Source: Pantoea sp. WMus005
Lineage (GTDB): Bacteria; Pseudomonadota; Gammaproteobacteria; Enterobacterales; Enterobacteriaceae
Direction: 5' to 3'
DNA: 64,000 bases
Assembly (NCBI RefSeq): GCF_013415305.1
Contig: NZ_JACBXU010000001.1
Location: forward strand, 310,001 to 374,000
The notes under the pieces are model-generated. The model worked only from the letters and a program-made list of their open reading frames with translations, was not told the origin of the DNA and searched no databases. Of the stretch, positions 31,247 through 40,302 are shown one piece after another (within the stretch, counting starts at the first letter, position 1; every line of letters begins with the position of its first letter). A program made the translations under genes and the position numbers.

Positions 31247-31798
31247 ATGGAATTTGCGTTTTATCTTTGCGGACTGGTGGCGGTGCTGACGACGTTGCGC
31301 GTCATTACCCACACTAATCCGGTACATGCGTTGCTGTACCTGATCGTTTCGCTGTTATCGATCGCGGGCGTCTTCTTCTCGATGGGTGCCTATTTTGCCG
31401 GTGCGCTGGAGATCATCGTTTACGCCGGTGCCATCATGGTGCTGTTCGTCTTCGTAGTCATGATGCTGAACCTGGGCAAACAGACTGAGAAGCAGGAGCG
31501 GGAGTGGCTCAGCCCGTCACTGTGGATTGGTCCGGGCATCGTTTCATTGTTGCTGCTGGTCGTGATGGTCTACGCCATCCTGACGGCAAATGACCAGGGC
31601 ATTGATGGCACCATCATCGACGCCAAAGCGGTCGGCATCAGCCTGTTTGGTCCTTATGTACTGGCGGTTGAACTGGCCTCTATGCTGCTGCTGGCAGGTC
31701 TGGTCGTGGCGTTCCATATCGGTCGTGAAGAGCGTCAGGGCGAAGTCCTGAGTAACCGTAATGCTGACGCCGCTCAGGTGAAAAAGGAGAACGCATGA
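31247..31798 (+). CDS. nuoJ: NADH-quinone oxidoreductase subunit J
   Basis: NuoJ is a membrane subunit whose third helix (with a pi-bulge) rotates during coupling in complex I. The start is ATG 31247 behind AAGGAG, giving [14 protein letters not shown] and 183 aa, as in E. coli (184 aa). A longer frame from 31166 would overlap nuoI by 70 nt and is rejected. Five hydrophobic segments are visible, with [19 protein letters not shown] as the conserved helix. The stop overlaps the nuoK start (ATGA). Confidence 0.97.
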   Translation: MEFAFYLCGLVAVLTTLRVITHTNPVHALLYLIVSLLSIAGVFFSMGAYFAGALEIIVYAGAIMVLFVFVVMMLNLGKQTEKQEREWLSPSLWIGPGIVSLLLLVVMVYAILTANDQGIDGTIIDAKAVGISLFGPYVLAVELASMLLLAGLVVAFHIGREERQGEVLSNRNADAAQVKKENA

Positions 31799-32097
31799 TC
31801 CCGTTACAACATGGATTGATTCTTGCTGCCGTGCTGTTTGTCCTTGGACTGACGTCGCTGGTGATACGCCGCAATCTGCTGTTTATGCTGATCGGCCTTG
31901 AAATCATGATCAACGCCGCCGCCTTAGCCCTGGTGGTTGCCGGGAGCTATTGGGGTCAGGCCGATGGACAGGTGATGTATATCCTGGCAATCAGCCTGGC
32001 GGCAGCGGAAGCCAGTATTGGCCTGGCACTGCTGCTTCAGCTCTATCGTCGTCGTCAGACGCTGAACATTGATACTGTGAGCGAGATGCGCGGATGA
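31795..32097 (+). CDS. nuoK: NADH-quinone oxidoreductase subunit K
   Basis: NuoK is an MrpC-like membrane subunit with three helices. Glu residues in helices 2 and 3 ([11 protein letters not shown] and [16 protein letters not shown]) belong to the proton path between NuoH and NuoN. The 100-aa length equals E. coli NuoK. It overlaps both nuoJ and nuoL by 4 nt, so the three are translationally coupled. Confidence 0.97.
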   Translation: MIPLQHGLILAAVLFVLGLTSLVIRRNLLFMLIGLEIMINAAALALVVAGSYWGQADGQVMYILAISLAAAEASIGLALLLQLYRRRQTLNIDTVSEMRG

Positions 32098-33929
32098 ATC
32101 TTCTCTATTTAACTGTCTTGTTTCCGCTGATCGGCTTTCTGCTGTTAGCGTTTTCCCGCGGTCGCTGGTCAGAAAACCTGTCGGCTACGGTGGGTATGGG
32201 ATCCGTGGGTCTGGCAGCACTGACCACGGCAATGATCGGTTTCGACTTCTTCGCCAATGGTCAGCAAGCCTACACCCAGTCACTCTGGACCTGGATGCAT
32301 GTCGGCAATTTCGACATGAAGGTGAATTTGGCGCTGGACGGCCTGTCGCTGACCATGCTGTCGGTGGTGACCGGAGTCGGCTTCTTTATTCACATGTTCG
32401 CCTCCTGGTACATGCGCGGAGAAGAGGGCTACTCCCGTTTCTTCGCCTATACCAACCTGTTTATCGCCAGCATGGTTGTTCTGGTGCTGGCCGATAACCT
32501 GATGCTGATGTATCTGGGCTGGGAAGGGGTAGGGCTCTGCTCTTATCTGCTGATCGGTTTCTACTACAGCAATCCGGAAAACGGCAAAGCGGCGATGAAA
32601 GCGTTCATCATTACCCGCGTGGGCGACGTCTTCCTGGCATTTGGCCTGTTCATTCTTTACAACGAGCTGGGCACGCTCAACTTCCGCGAGATGATGGAAC
32701 TGGCTCCGGCGCACTTTGCCGCAGACAACCATATGCTGCAGTGGGCAACGCTGATGCTGCTGGGCGGCGCGGTCGGTAAGTCGGCACAGCTGCCGTTACA
32801 GACCTGGCTGGCGGATGCGATGGCAGGTCCGACCCCGGTTTCGGCACTGATCCACGCCGCGACCATGGTGACGGCAGGTGTTTATCTGATTGCCCGCAGT
32901 CACGGTCTCTTCCTGCTGACGCCCGAAGTACTGCATCTGGTGGGAATCATCGGGGCAATTACCCTGGTGCTGGCAGGCTTTGCTGCACTGGTGCAGACCG
33001 ACATCAAACGTGTTCTCGCTTACTCCACCATGAGTCAGATTGGCTACATGTTCCTGGCGCTGGGTGTTCAGGCCTGGGATGCGGCGATTTTCCATCTGAT
33101 GACGCACGCCTTCTTCAAAGCGTTACTGTTCCTCTCCTCAGGTTCCGTGATTCTGGCCTGCCATCACGAGCAGAACATCTTCAAAATGGGTGGCCTGCGT
33201 AAGAGCATTCCGCTGGTCTACACCTGCTTCCTGGTCGGCGGCGCGGCGCTGGCGGCACTGCCGCTGATTACGGCGGGCTTCTACAGTAAAGATGAGATTC
33301 TGTTTGGCGCACTGGCTAACGGTCACATCAATCTGATGGTTGCGGGTCTGGTGGGGGCGTTCCTGACCTCTATCTACACCTTCCGCATGATCTTCATCGT
33401 GTTCCATGGCGAAGAGAAAATTCATGCGCACGCCGGTAAAGGCATTACCCATCATCTGCCGCTGATTGTGCTGCTACTGCTCTCCACCTTCATTGGTGCG
33501 CTGATTACGCCACCGCTGGCGGGTGTATTGCCAGCCAACGAGTTTGGCGAAGCGGGCAAAGTGGGACTGGAAATCACCTCAGGCGTTGTAGCGATTGTCG
33601 GCATTCTGATCGCTGCTGCGCTGTGGCTGGGCAAACGTGAACTGGTTACCCATATCGCAAACAGTGCGCCAGGCCGCTTCTTCGGCACCTGGTGGTTTGC
33701 GGCCTGGGGCTTCGACTGGCTCTACGATAAAGTGTTCGTCAAACCTTACCTGGGTATTGCGTGGCTGCTGAAGCGCGACCCACTGAATGGTCTGATGAAC
33801 CTGCCTGCGCTGCTGTCACGCATTGCCAACAAAGGCCTGGTGGTCAGTGAGAATGGCTACCTGCGCTGGTATGTTGCGTCAATGAGCCTGGGTGCCGTAC
33901 TGGTGCTGGCTCTGCTGCTGGTGATTTAA
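32094..33929 (+). CDS. nuoL: NADH-quinone oxidoreductase subunit L
   Basis: NuoL is the distal antiporter-like proton-pumping subunit with the long lateral helix that runs along the membrane arm. The 611-aa protein (E. coli: 613 aa) contains about 16 hydrophobic segments, the conserved Glu in [18 protein letters not shown], the Lys in [23 protein letters not shown], and the lateral helix plus last anchor at the C-terminus ([23 protein letters not shown]). A 210-nt gap follows before nuoM, the longest inside the operon. Confidence 0.98.
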   Translation: MNLLYLTVLFPLIGFLLLAFSRGRWSENLSATVGMGSVGLAALTTAMIGFDFFANGQQAYTQSLWTWMHVGNFDMKVNLALDGLSLTMLSVVTGVGFFIHMFASWYMRGEEGYSRFFAYTNLFIASMVVLVLADNLMLMYLGWEGVGLCSYLLIGFYYSNPENGKAAMKAFIITRVGDVFLAFGLFILYNELGTLNFREMMELAPAHFAADNHMLQWATLMLLGGAVGKSAQLPLQTWLADAMAGPTPVSALIHAATMVTAGVYLIARSHGLFLLTPEVLHLVGIIGAITLVLAGFAALVQTDIKRVLAYSTMSQIGYMFLALGVQAWDAAIFHLMTHAFFKALLFLSSGSVILACHHEQNIFKMGGLRKSIPLVYTCFLVGGAALAALPLITAGFYSKDEILFGALANGHINLMVAGLVGAFLTSIYTFRMIFIVFHGEEKIHAHAGKGITHHLPLIVLLLLSTFIGALITPPLAGVLPANEFGEAGKVGLEITSGVVAIVGILIAAALWLGKRELVTHIANSAPGRFFGTWWFAAWGFDWLYDKVFVKPYLGIAWLLKRDPLNGLMNLPALLSRIANKGLVVSENGYLRWYVASMSLGAVLVLALLLVI

Positions 33930-33942
33930 AGATTGATGAGCG

Positions 33943-33964
33943 GGGCAGGTTAGTTAATCTGCCC
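33943..33964 (+). other. Small hairpin at the start of the nuoL-nuoM gap
   Basis: GGGCAG and CTGCCC (6 bp, 10-nt loop), 14 nt after the nuoL stop and just before the 44-codon ORF described separately. No U-run. Confidence 0.35.
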
Positions 33965-33971
33965 ATTGAGA

Positions 33972-34106
33972 ATGTCAAAAATTGTCCTGAGCAAGGGCGT
34001 TATCGTCGCAGCCAGTTTGGTTACCGCCAGCGCGCAGCAACCGCAGCATACCGAGGTATGTGAGGATTGCGAGCACTGCCGGGAATCAAAATGGCAAGCA
34101 AGATAG
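33972..34106 (+). CDS. Possible small exported cysteine-rich protein (44 aa)
   Basis: I do not recognise this ORF. It starts ATG at 33972 and encodes 44 aa. Residues 1-9 (MSKIVLSKG) are basic, 10-19 (VIVAASLVTA) hydrophobic, and 19-21 read ASA before QQ: together a credible Sec signal peptide. The remaining 23 residues hold C30, C33 and C36 in CEDCEHC. It fits wholly in the nuoL-nuoM gap on the operon strand and ends 33 nt before nuoM. Against it: no good ribosome site (only GAG, 1-2 nt from the ATG), and such short frames arise by chance. No function is proposed. Confidence 0.3.
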   Translation: MSKIVLSKGVIVAASLVTASAQQPQHTEVCEDCEHCRESKWQAR

Positions 34107-34139
34107 CCCGAACTAAGACAAAGAAAAGGGAAGTGTGCC

Positions 34140-35660
34140 GTGTTATTACCTTGGCTAATTATCATACCCTTCGTCGGCGGTCTGATCTGCTGGCTCACTG
34201 AGCGCCTTGGCGCGAAGGTGCCACGCTGGATCGCGCTGATTACCATGGGACTGACGTTGGCGCTTTCGCTGCAACTCTGGTTGCAGGGAGGCTATTCACT
34301 GACGCAGGCAGCGGGCATTCCGCAGTGGCAGTCAAGTTTCTCCGTTCCGTGGATCCCACGCTTCGGCATCAGCTTCCATTTAGCCATTGATGGTCTGTCG
34401 CTACTGATGGTGGTGCTGACCGGCCTGCTCGGTCTGATGGCGGTGCTCTGTTCCTGGAATGAGATCTCAAAGTATCAGGGCTTCTTCCACCTGAACCTGA
34501 TGTGGATTCTGGGCGGCGTAATCGGTGTGTTCCTCTCCATCGACCTGTTCCTGTTCTTCTTCTTCTGGGAAATGATGCTGGTGCCGATGTACTTCCTCAT
34601 CGCGCTCTGGGGTCATAAAGCATCGGACGGCAAAACCCGTATTTCCGCCGCGACCAAATTCTTCATCTACACCCAGGCTTCGGGTCTGGTGATGCTGATT
34701 GCAATTCTGGGCCTGGTGTTTGTTCACTACAACGCAACCGGCGTATGGACATTCAACTACGAACAATTGCTGCAGACGCCAATGTCGAGCGGTGTTGAAT
34801 ATCTCCTGATGCTGGGCTTCTTTATCGCCTTTGCGGTGAAGATGCCGGTCGTACCGTTGCATGGCTGGCTGCCGGATGCACACAGCCAGGCACCTACAGC
34901 CGGTTCTGTTGACCTGGCCGGTATCCTGCTGAAAACCGCGGCTTACGGCTTACTGCGTTTCAGCCTGCCGCTGTTCCCGAACGCGTCAGCGGAGTTTGCG
35001 CCGATCGCCATGTGGTTAGGCATAATCGGTATCTTCTACGGTGCCTGGATGGCTTTCTCGCAGACCGATATCAAGCGTCTGATTGCTTACACCTCGATTT
35101 CGCACATGGGCTTTGTGCTGATTGCCATCTACACCGGCAGCCAGCTGGCGCTTCAGGGTGCGGTGATTCAGATGATTGCACACGGTCTGTCCGCCGCAGC
35201 ACTCTTCATTCTGTGTGGTCAGCTGTATGAGCGTCTGCATACCCGTGATATGCGTCAGATGGGTGGCCTGTGGTCGCGCATCAAATGGATTCCGGGTCTG
35301 TCGCTCTTCTTTGCTGTCGCCAACCTCGGTATGCCGGGCACCGGTAACTTCGTCGGCGAATTTATGATTCTGACCGGCAGCTTCCAGGTGGTGCCGATGA
35401 TTATCATCATCGCGACCTTTGGTCTGGTGTTCGCCTCGATTTACTCGCTGGTGATGATGCAGCGCGCTTACTATGGCGAAGCGAAATCAAAAGATCCGCT
35501 GCCAGGCATGTCGCCGCGTGAGTTTATGACCATCGGTGTTCTGGTGGTGCTGCTGGTGCTGCTGGGCGTCTATCCACAGCCGATTCTGGATACTTCGCAC
35601 GCTGCCATGAGCAATATTCAGCAGTGGTTTACCGCTTCAATTTCAACTACAAGGCCGTAA
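34140..35660 (+). CDS. nuoM: NADH-quinone oxidoreductase subunit M
   Basis: NuoM is the middle antiporter-like proton-pumping subunit. The 506-aa protein (E. coli: 509 aa) has about 14 hydrophobic segments, the conserved Glu in FFFWEMMLVPMYFL, and the Lys in FAVKMPVVPLHGWLPDAHSQAPT. The start is GTG at 34140, giving (M)LLPWLIIIPFVGG, identical in form to the E. coli N-terminus; the site AAAAGGGAAG lies upstream. nuoN begins 7 nt after the stop. Confidence 0.97.
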   Translation: MLLPWLIIIPFVGGLICWLTERLGAKVPRWIALITMGLTLALSLQLWLQGGYSLTQAAGIPQWQSSFSVPWIPRFGISFHLAIDGLSLLMVVLTGLLGLMAVLCSWNEISKYQGFFHLNLMWILGGVIGVFLSIDLFLFFFFWEMMLVPMYFLIALWGHKASDGKTRISAATKFFIYTQASGLVMLIAILGLVFVHYNATGVWTFNYEQLLQTPMSSGVEYLLMLGFFIAFAVKMPVVPLHGWLPDAHSQAPTAGSVDLAGILLKTAAYGLLRFSLPLFPNASAEFAPIAMWLGIIGIFYGAWMAFSQTDIKRLIAYTSISHMGFVLIAIYTGSQLALQGAVIQMIAHGLSAAALFILCGQLYERLHTRDMRQMGGLWSRIKWIPGLSLFFAVANLGMPGTGNFVGEFMILTGSFQVVPMIIIIATFGLVFASIYSLVMMQRAYYGEAKSKDPLPGMSPREFMTIGVLVVLLVLLGVYPQPILDTSHAAMSNIQQWFTASISTTRP

Positions 35661-35666
35661 TTCGCC

Positions 35667-37124
35667 ATGACAATAACTCCTCACCAATTGATTGCGTTGC
35701 TGCCGCTGTTAATCGTCGGATTGACGGTGGTGGTTGTGATGCTGTCCATTGCCTGGCGACGCAACCACTTCGTTAACGCCACGCTAACGGTAGTTGGCCT
35801 GAACCTGGCGCTGCTCTCTCTGTACTTTGTCGGTCAGGTGGGGGCGATGGATGTCACGCCGCTGCTGCGCGTCGATGGCTATTCGATGTTCTACACCGCG
35901 CTGGTGATGCTGGCGAGTCTGGCGACCTGTACCTTTGCCTATCCATGGCTGGCGGGCTACCCGGACAACAAAGATGAGTTCTATCTGCTGGTGCTGATTG
36001 CTGCGCTCGGTGGCATTGTGCTGGCCAGTGCTAACCATCTGGCCTCGCTGTTCATCGGCATTGAGCTGCTGTCGCTGCCACTGTTTGGTCTGATTGGCTA
36101 CGCTTTCCGCCAGAAACGTTCGCTGGAAGCGGCGCTGAAATACACCATTCTTTCCGCAGCGGCCTCATCGTTCCTGCTGTTTGGTATCGCACTGATCTAC
36201 GCTGACTCCGGTAACCTGAGCTTCGTTGCGCTGGGTCAGAGCCTGACGGACAGCATGATTCACGAGCCACTGCTGCTGGTGGGTCTGGGCATGATGATCA
36301 TCGGTCTGGGCTTCAAGCTCTCCCTGGTTCCGTTCCACCTCTGGACACCAGATGTTTATCAGGGTGCGCCTGCGCCGGTTTCAACCTTCCTGGCTACCGC
36401 CAGCAAGATTGCGATTTTTGGTGTCATCATGCGTCTGTTCATGTATGCACCAGTGACCGACAGCGAAGCGGTGCGCACAGTGCTGGCCATGATCGCCTTC
36501 GTGTCGATTCTGTTCGGTAACCTGATGGCGATCTCGCAGAGCAACATCAAGCGTCTGCTGGGTTACTCCTCTATCGCCCACCTCGGTTACCTGCTGGTGG
36601 CGCTGATTGCAGTGAAAGATCATCAGCTGTCGCTGGAAACCTCAGGTGTTTACCTGGCCGGTTATCTGTTCAGCAGCCTGGGTGCCTTTGGTGTGGTGAG
36701 TCTGATGTCCAGCCCGTATCGTGGCCCGGATGCCGATTCGCTCTACTCTTATCGTGGTCTCTTCTGGCACCGTCCTATCCTGTCAGCGGTAATGACCGTG
36801 ATGATGCTGTCGCTGGCGGGTATTCCGATGACGCTGGGCTTTATCGGTAAATTTTACGTTATCGCTTCAGGTGTGAGTGCTCACCTGTGGTGGCTGACCG
36901 GTGCTGTGGTCGCAGGGAGTGCGATTGGCCTCTACTACTATCTGCGCGTGACGGTCAGTCTCTACCTCAGCCCGCCGGAACTGCATACCCGTGATACCCC
37001 GGCTAACTGGGCATTTACGGCCGGTGGTGTGGTAGTCCTGATCTCTGCCATTCTGGTGCTGCTGTTAGGGGTCTACCCGCAGCCGCTGATCAGACTGGTG
37101 CAGATGGCCCAGCCACTGATGTAA
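35667..37124 (+). CDS. nuoN: NADH-quinone oxidoreductase subunit N
   Basis: NuoN is the antiporter-like subunit nearest the peripheral arm. The 485-aa protein (E. coli: 485 aa) has about 14 hydrophobic segments with the conserved [17 protein letters not shown] (Glu) and [20 protein letters not shown] (Lys) motifs. It is the last gene of the operon and ends at a strong terminator 20 nt later. Confidence 0.98.
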   Translation: MTITPHQLIALLPLLIVGLTVVVVMLSIAWRRNHFVNATLTVVGLNLALLSLYFVGQVGAMDVTPLLRVDGYSMFYTALVMLASLATCTFAYPWLAGYPDNKDEFYLLVLIAALGGIVLASANHLASLFIGIELLSLPLFGLIGYAFRQKRSLEAALKYTILSAAASSFLLFGIALIYADSGNLSFVALGQSLTDSMIHEPLLLVGLGMMIIGLGFKLSLVPFHLWTPDVYQGAPAPVSTFLATASKIAIFGVIMRLFMYAPVTDSEAVRTVLAMIAFVSILFGNLMAISQSNIKRLLGYSSIAHLGYLLVALIAVKDHQLSLETSGVYLAGYLFSSLGAFGVVSLMSSPYRGPDADSLYSYRGLFWHRPILSAVMTVMMLSLAGIPMTLGFIGKFYVIASGVSAHLWWLTGAVVAGSAIGLYYYLRVTVSLYLSPPELHTRDTPANWAFTAGGVVVLISAILVLLLGVYPQPLIRLVQMAQPLM

Positions 37125-37144
37125 GCAGATAACTGCCACTGATG

Positions 37145-37173
37145 AATCAGGCCTCCGGGCCTGATTTTTTTTT
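37145..37173 (+). terminator. Terminator of the nuo operon
   Basis: AATCAGGC and GCCTGATT (8 bp, 6-nt loop) followed by seven more T. Confidence 0.9.
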
Positions 37174-37248
37174 GCCTGTCAGACGAGGTCATCAGCAGGT
37201 GATGCTGACACCGTGCTGATGTAGAGTGTTTGGTTTAAAGGAGAGACC

Positions 37249-37707
37249 ATGAATATTGACTGGCAGGATAAACACCATAGCGCACTCACCACATCAGAAC
37301 TCTATGCGCTGCTGGCATTGCGCAGCGCCGTGTTCGTGGTCGAACAGCAGTGTGCTTACCTTGATGTGGACGGCAGGGATTTACAGGCGGAAAACCGGCA
37401 TTTGCTGGGCATGGCGGACGATGAACTGGTGGCCTATGCGCGACTTATCACGCCAGAGGATGAGAACAGCCCGGTGAAAATCGGACGCGTAATCGTTTCA
37501 GATCGGGTTCGCGGTGCGCGTCTGGGCAATCGTCTGATGGAGCAGGCGATCAGCAGTTGTCAGCAGCACTGGCCAGGCCGTGACATGTTTCTCTCCGCTC
37601 AGGCGCATCTGGAAAACTTCTATGGACAGCATGGCTTTGTGGCGGTGGGAGAGAACTACCTGGAAGATGGCATTCCTCACGTCAATATGCTGAAGAATGC
37701 GCCATAA
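37249..37707 (+). CDS. elaA: GNAT acetyltransferase ElaA
   Basis: The 152-aa protein is a GCN5-related N-acetyltransferase like E. coli ElaA. The acetyl-CoA loop is IGRVIVSDRVRGARLGNRLM (about residues 74-93), and the C-terminal AHLENFYGQHGFVAVGENYLEDGIPH is typical of the ElaA group. The acceptor substrate is unknown. The ATG follows AAAGGAGAGACC. The gene is monocistronic, between the nuo terminator and a bidirectional terminator shared with opgD. Confidence 0.94.
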   Translation: MNIDWQDKHHSALTTSELYALLALRSAVFVVEQQCAYLDVDGRDLQAENRHLLGMADDELVAYARLITPEDENSPVKIGRVIVSDRVRGARLGNRLMEQAISSCQQHWPGRDMFLSAQAHLENFYGQHGFVAVGENYLEDGIPHVNMLKNAP

Positions 37708-37736
37708 AAAAGGCGAGACCTGAGCCTCGCCTTTTT
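37706..37736. terminator. Bidirectional terminator between elaA and opgD
   Basis: AAAAAA-GGCGAG, 8-nt loop, CTCGCC-TTTTT. The A-run on the left and T-run on the right serve both converging genes. Confidence 0.85.
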
Positions 37737-37739
37737 CCA

Positions 37740-39398
37740 TCAACCCACCGTCATCTGACGGTCATCGACATATTTGCGCTGATCCGGCGCAGGCGGGAAA
37801 TACTGATAGAGCCAGGTTTCACTCAGCGTCTCATCCTTGCTGCGCAGGAACAGACGCATCTCCACCGGCTCGGTGGAATCGCTGTTCGGATACCAGTCAA
37901 ACAGAATGCGGTAACCCTTGAGCGGATCGACATACAGAATCTCAACCTGCTTCACGCTGCCGGATGAAACGGTAATAACCGGCTCAATGCCTTTCGGTGC
38001 AGCGGCCTGCAGATCACCACCAATAAAATCGATGGCGAAGCGGCGACACCAGGTTTCCGGGAAGTGTTCGCCGGGCGCCCAGCCTTCCGGGAAACCACCG
38101 ATACCGGTTCGGGTTGCATCCACGCGCGCCAGTCCGCTACGCACCGGTGGCAGACCACTCCAGTAAAGCTTGTAGGAGAAGTTCAGCTCGCTGCCCGCTT
38201 TGACCGGCTCAGCCGGTTGCCAGAAGCAGACCACGTTATCCAGCGTTTCACCGGTGGTCGGGATCTCCATCAGGTTAATCGCGCCTTTGCCCCACTTGCC
38301 GACTGGCTCAACCCACAGGCTCGGACGTTTGTCATACCAGCCAATCACATCCTGATAATCTTTGAAGTCGTGATTCAACTGCAGCAGGCCAAAGCCACGC
38401 GGATTCTCATCTTCATAGGCGTTGAACTGCAGACGCTGTGGATTATTCAGCGGACGGGCAATCCATTCGCCTTTACCGGTCCACATTGCCAGACGATCGG
38501 AGTCGTGGATCTGCGGATGGTAGGTGTTGCACATGCGGCGCTCGTTGGTGCCGCAGCTGAACATACTGGTCATTGGCGAGATGCCAATCTGACGGATCTC
38601 TTTACGGGCAAACAGGTGGTTTTCCACCTCCATCACCACACGTTTCTCTTCACAGTGGATGATGAACTTATAGGCACCGGTGACACTGGCACCATCCAGC
38701 AGGGCGTAGCAGGTAAACGTCGTATCGTCCGCTTTTGGCGTTTCAAACCAGAAGGCGGTGAAATCGGGGAACTCTTCCTGGCCATTACTGAAGGTGTTGA
38801 TCGCGACACCACGCGCCGAGAGGCCGTACTGGTAAGTATCGTCCACCGCACGGAAGTAACTTGCGCCAAGGAAAGAGACGATGTCGCGACGGGCCAGTTC
38901 CGGTTTTTTAAAGGCGCGGAAACCGGCGAAGCCGAGGTCCGTTTTGCCCTCCAGCTGCTTCGTATCGACGTTGGCGTTGTTGTAGTTGAACAGTTCGGGG
39001 CGGAAGTGAATTTCGCGCGCCTGGCGGCTTTCGCCGTCAACAGAGAACATGCGGATGCGGCGCTTGAAGCCCATACCGACGTGGAAGAACTGCACGTCCA
39101 GCTGACGATCGGGCAGGTTATTCCAGAGTGAGTGGTTGGCGTCATACTGAATTTCGTTGTACGCCTGCGGGGTCAGTGTGGCCAGCGTCTCCGGCAATGC
39201 GCCTGGTGCACCGCCCCAGGGTTTCTTCGCCAGCGCAGCCGCGTTTTTCTTCAATACGTCGAAATCGAAGCGTACGGCGGTTCCGTCAGCAATGCCATCT
39301 TCTGCCCATGCGGATTGCGCAAACAGCGTTGACAGGCCGGTCATGCCGCTGACGGCAGAGAAGGCCATTGACGCTTTCATAAACATTCTTCGATTCAT
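37740..39398 (-). CDS. opgD: Glucan biosynthesis protein OpgD (Tat-exported)
   Basis: OpgD (MdoD) acts in the periplasm to set the structure of osmoregulated periplasmic glucans made by OpgGH. The protein begins [16 protein letters not shown], a twin-arginine signal (RRMFMK), with an A-x-A type cleavage site before EDGIADG near residue 33. The remainder is the OpgG/OpgD-type beta-sandwich plus Ig-like domain ([53 protein letters not shown]). I chose the ATG at 39398 (552 aa, E. coli 551 aa) rather than an in-frame ATG at 39410, because the latter is only 1 nt from its AGGA and adds four residues ahead of the RR motif. Confidence 0.95.
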   Translation of the reverse strand: MNRRMFMKASMAFSAVSGMTGLSTLFAQSAWAEDGIADGTAVRFDFDVLKKNAAALAKKPWGGAPGALPETLATLTPQAYNEIQYDANHSLWNNLPDRQLDVQFFHVGMGFKRRIRMFSVDGESRQAREIHFRPELFNYNNANVDTKQLEGKTDLGFAGFRAFKKPELARRDIVSFLGASYFRAVDDTYQYGLSARGVAINTFSNGQEEFPDFTAFWFETPKADDTTFTCYALLDGASVTGAYKFIIHCEEKRVVMEVENHLFARKEIRQIGISPMTSMFSCGTNERRMCNTYHPQIHDSDRLAMWTGKGEWIARPLNNPQRLQFNAYEDENPRGFGLLQLNHDFKDYQDVIGWYDKRPSLWVEPVGKWGKGAINLMEIPTTGETLDNVVCFWQPAEPVKAGSELNFSYKLYWSGLPPVRSGLARVDATRTGIGGFPEGWAPGEHFPETWCRRFAIDFIGGDLQAAAPKGIEPVITVSSGSVKQVEILYVDPLKGYRILFDWYPNSDSTEPVEMRLFLRSKDETLSETWLYQYFPPAPDQRKYVDDRQMTVG

Positions 39399-39733
39399 GC
39401 CAGAGATCATTCCTTAGCTGTTCGAGGGTGTCGTGACTGTTGTGCAACATGCACTTTCATGGCCCGATAATCACAGGCAACAGAGGGGTACGACAGTAGG
39501 GTTACTGGAAAATTCAGTCACGACAAAATTTATCAGATTAATCAAAGAAGCGAAGCGAAATTCGGCAGTTGCCGCTGCGTCTTACACTTCTTTGCGTAGC
39601 GAAACGGCGCACAGCCTGCACTGAGCAGGATTAACAGATGAAAAATCAGGGGATTCCTGGAGCAGGAAAACGGCAGAGCGCCAGATTATGTCTATAGTTA
39701 ATGAACTGCTTTGCAATTCACACGGAGGAAATG
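39399..39733. other. opgD-elaB divergent intergenic region
   Basis: 335 bp holding the opgD (leftward) and elaB (rightward) promoters. The only clear element is a -10-like CTATAGT at 39692-39698, about 36 nt before elaB, which would suit a sigma-S-type promoter; elaB is stationary-phase induced in E. coli. Confidence 0.5.
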
Positions 39734-40045
39734 ATGGTAAATCAGACAAATCAATTCGAATCGGGCCTCGATGACGATATTGCGTTACTGACCGAAACCC
39801 TGGAAGAAGTGCTTAAGGCATCAGGCGATCCAGCCGATCAGAAGTACATTGAGCTTAAAAGCAAAGCCGAACAGGCGCTGAACGATGTGAAATCCCGTGT
39901 CAGCCAGGCGTCCGATAGTTACTATTATCGCGCTAAACAGGCGGCTTACCGTGCAGATGATTACGTGCACGAAAAGCCGTGGCAGGGTGTGGGTATCGGC
40001 GCAACCGCCGGTCTGGTACTCGGTCTGCTGCTGGCGCGTCGCTAA
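39734..40045 (+). CDS. elaB: ElaB, tail-anchored DUF883 protein
   Basis: ElaB is a small inner-membrane protein of the DUF883 (ElaB/YgaM/YqjD) family; YqjD-type relatives bind ribosomes in stationary phase and ElaB is sigma-S dependent in E. coli. The 103-aa protein is hydrophilic and helical (DDDIALLTETLEEVL, DPADQKYIELKSKAEQAL), then has KQAAYRADDYVHEKPWQG and a C-terminal anchor GATAGLVLGLLLARR. Two ATGs are adjacent (39731, 39734); the second is best spaced from GGAGG and fits the family N-terminus. It ends at its own terminator. Confidence 0.94.
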   Translation: MVNQTNQFESGLDDDIALLTETLEEVLKASGDPADQKYIELKSKAEQALNDVKSRVSQASDSYYYRAKQAAYRADDYVHEKPWQGVGIGATAGLVLGLLLARR

Positions 40046-40083
40046 TCGCGACTCGCTGTTAAATTTTAGCAGGCATCTGCAGT

Positions 40084-40115
40084 AAAAAAGCGGCGGGGAA
40101 ATCCCGCCGTTTTTA
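40084..40115 (+). terminator. Terminator of elaB
   Basis: CGGCGGG and CCCGCCG (7 bp, 5-nt loop), preceded by AAAAAA and followed by TTTTT. Confidence 0.9.
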
Positions 40116-40178
40116 TTGATTTTTTAACGTGCTCAACATAGCCCTTTCCCTTCAATCCTGCTTTGCCCTCACTCTCTT

Positions 40179-40222
40179 TTAGGCGCAACGTGCCTTAGGC
40201 GCAACGTGCCTTAGGCGCAACG
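40179..40222. repeat. Tandem direct repeat, 16-bp unit, 2.75 copies
   Basis: The unit TTAGGCGCAACGTGCC occurs at 40179-40194 and 40195-40210, then a third partial copy at 40211-40222. The copies are identical. It lies in the elaB-yfaY gap, 80 nt before the yfaY start. Confidence 0.95.
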
Positions 40223-40302
40223 GTGACAAACACGCGTGATGCCGATTGTGTTTCGCATGAAGAATTCCTACAGTAAAGCAAACGTGAAAAGGAGAATCCG
40301 AC

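Noticed and set aside
34000..34246. 98-codon ORF antisense across the nuoL-nuoM gap and the start of nuoM
   Set aside because: It overlaps nuoM coding sequence on the opposite strand and has no domain or ribosome site.
38064..39131. 355-codon ORF antisense to opgD
   Set aside because: Fully opposite opgD, no family resemblance, no ribosome site; explained by codon bias of the real gene.
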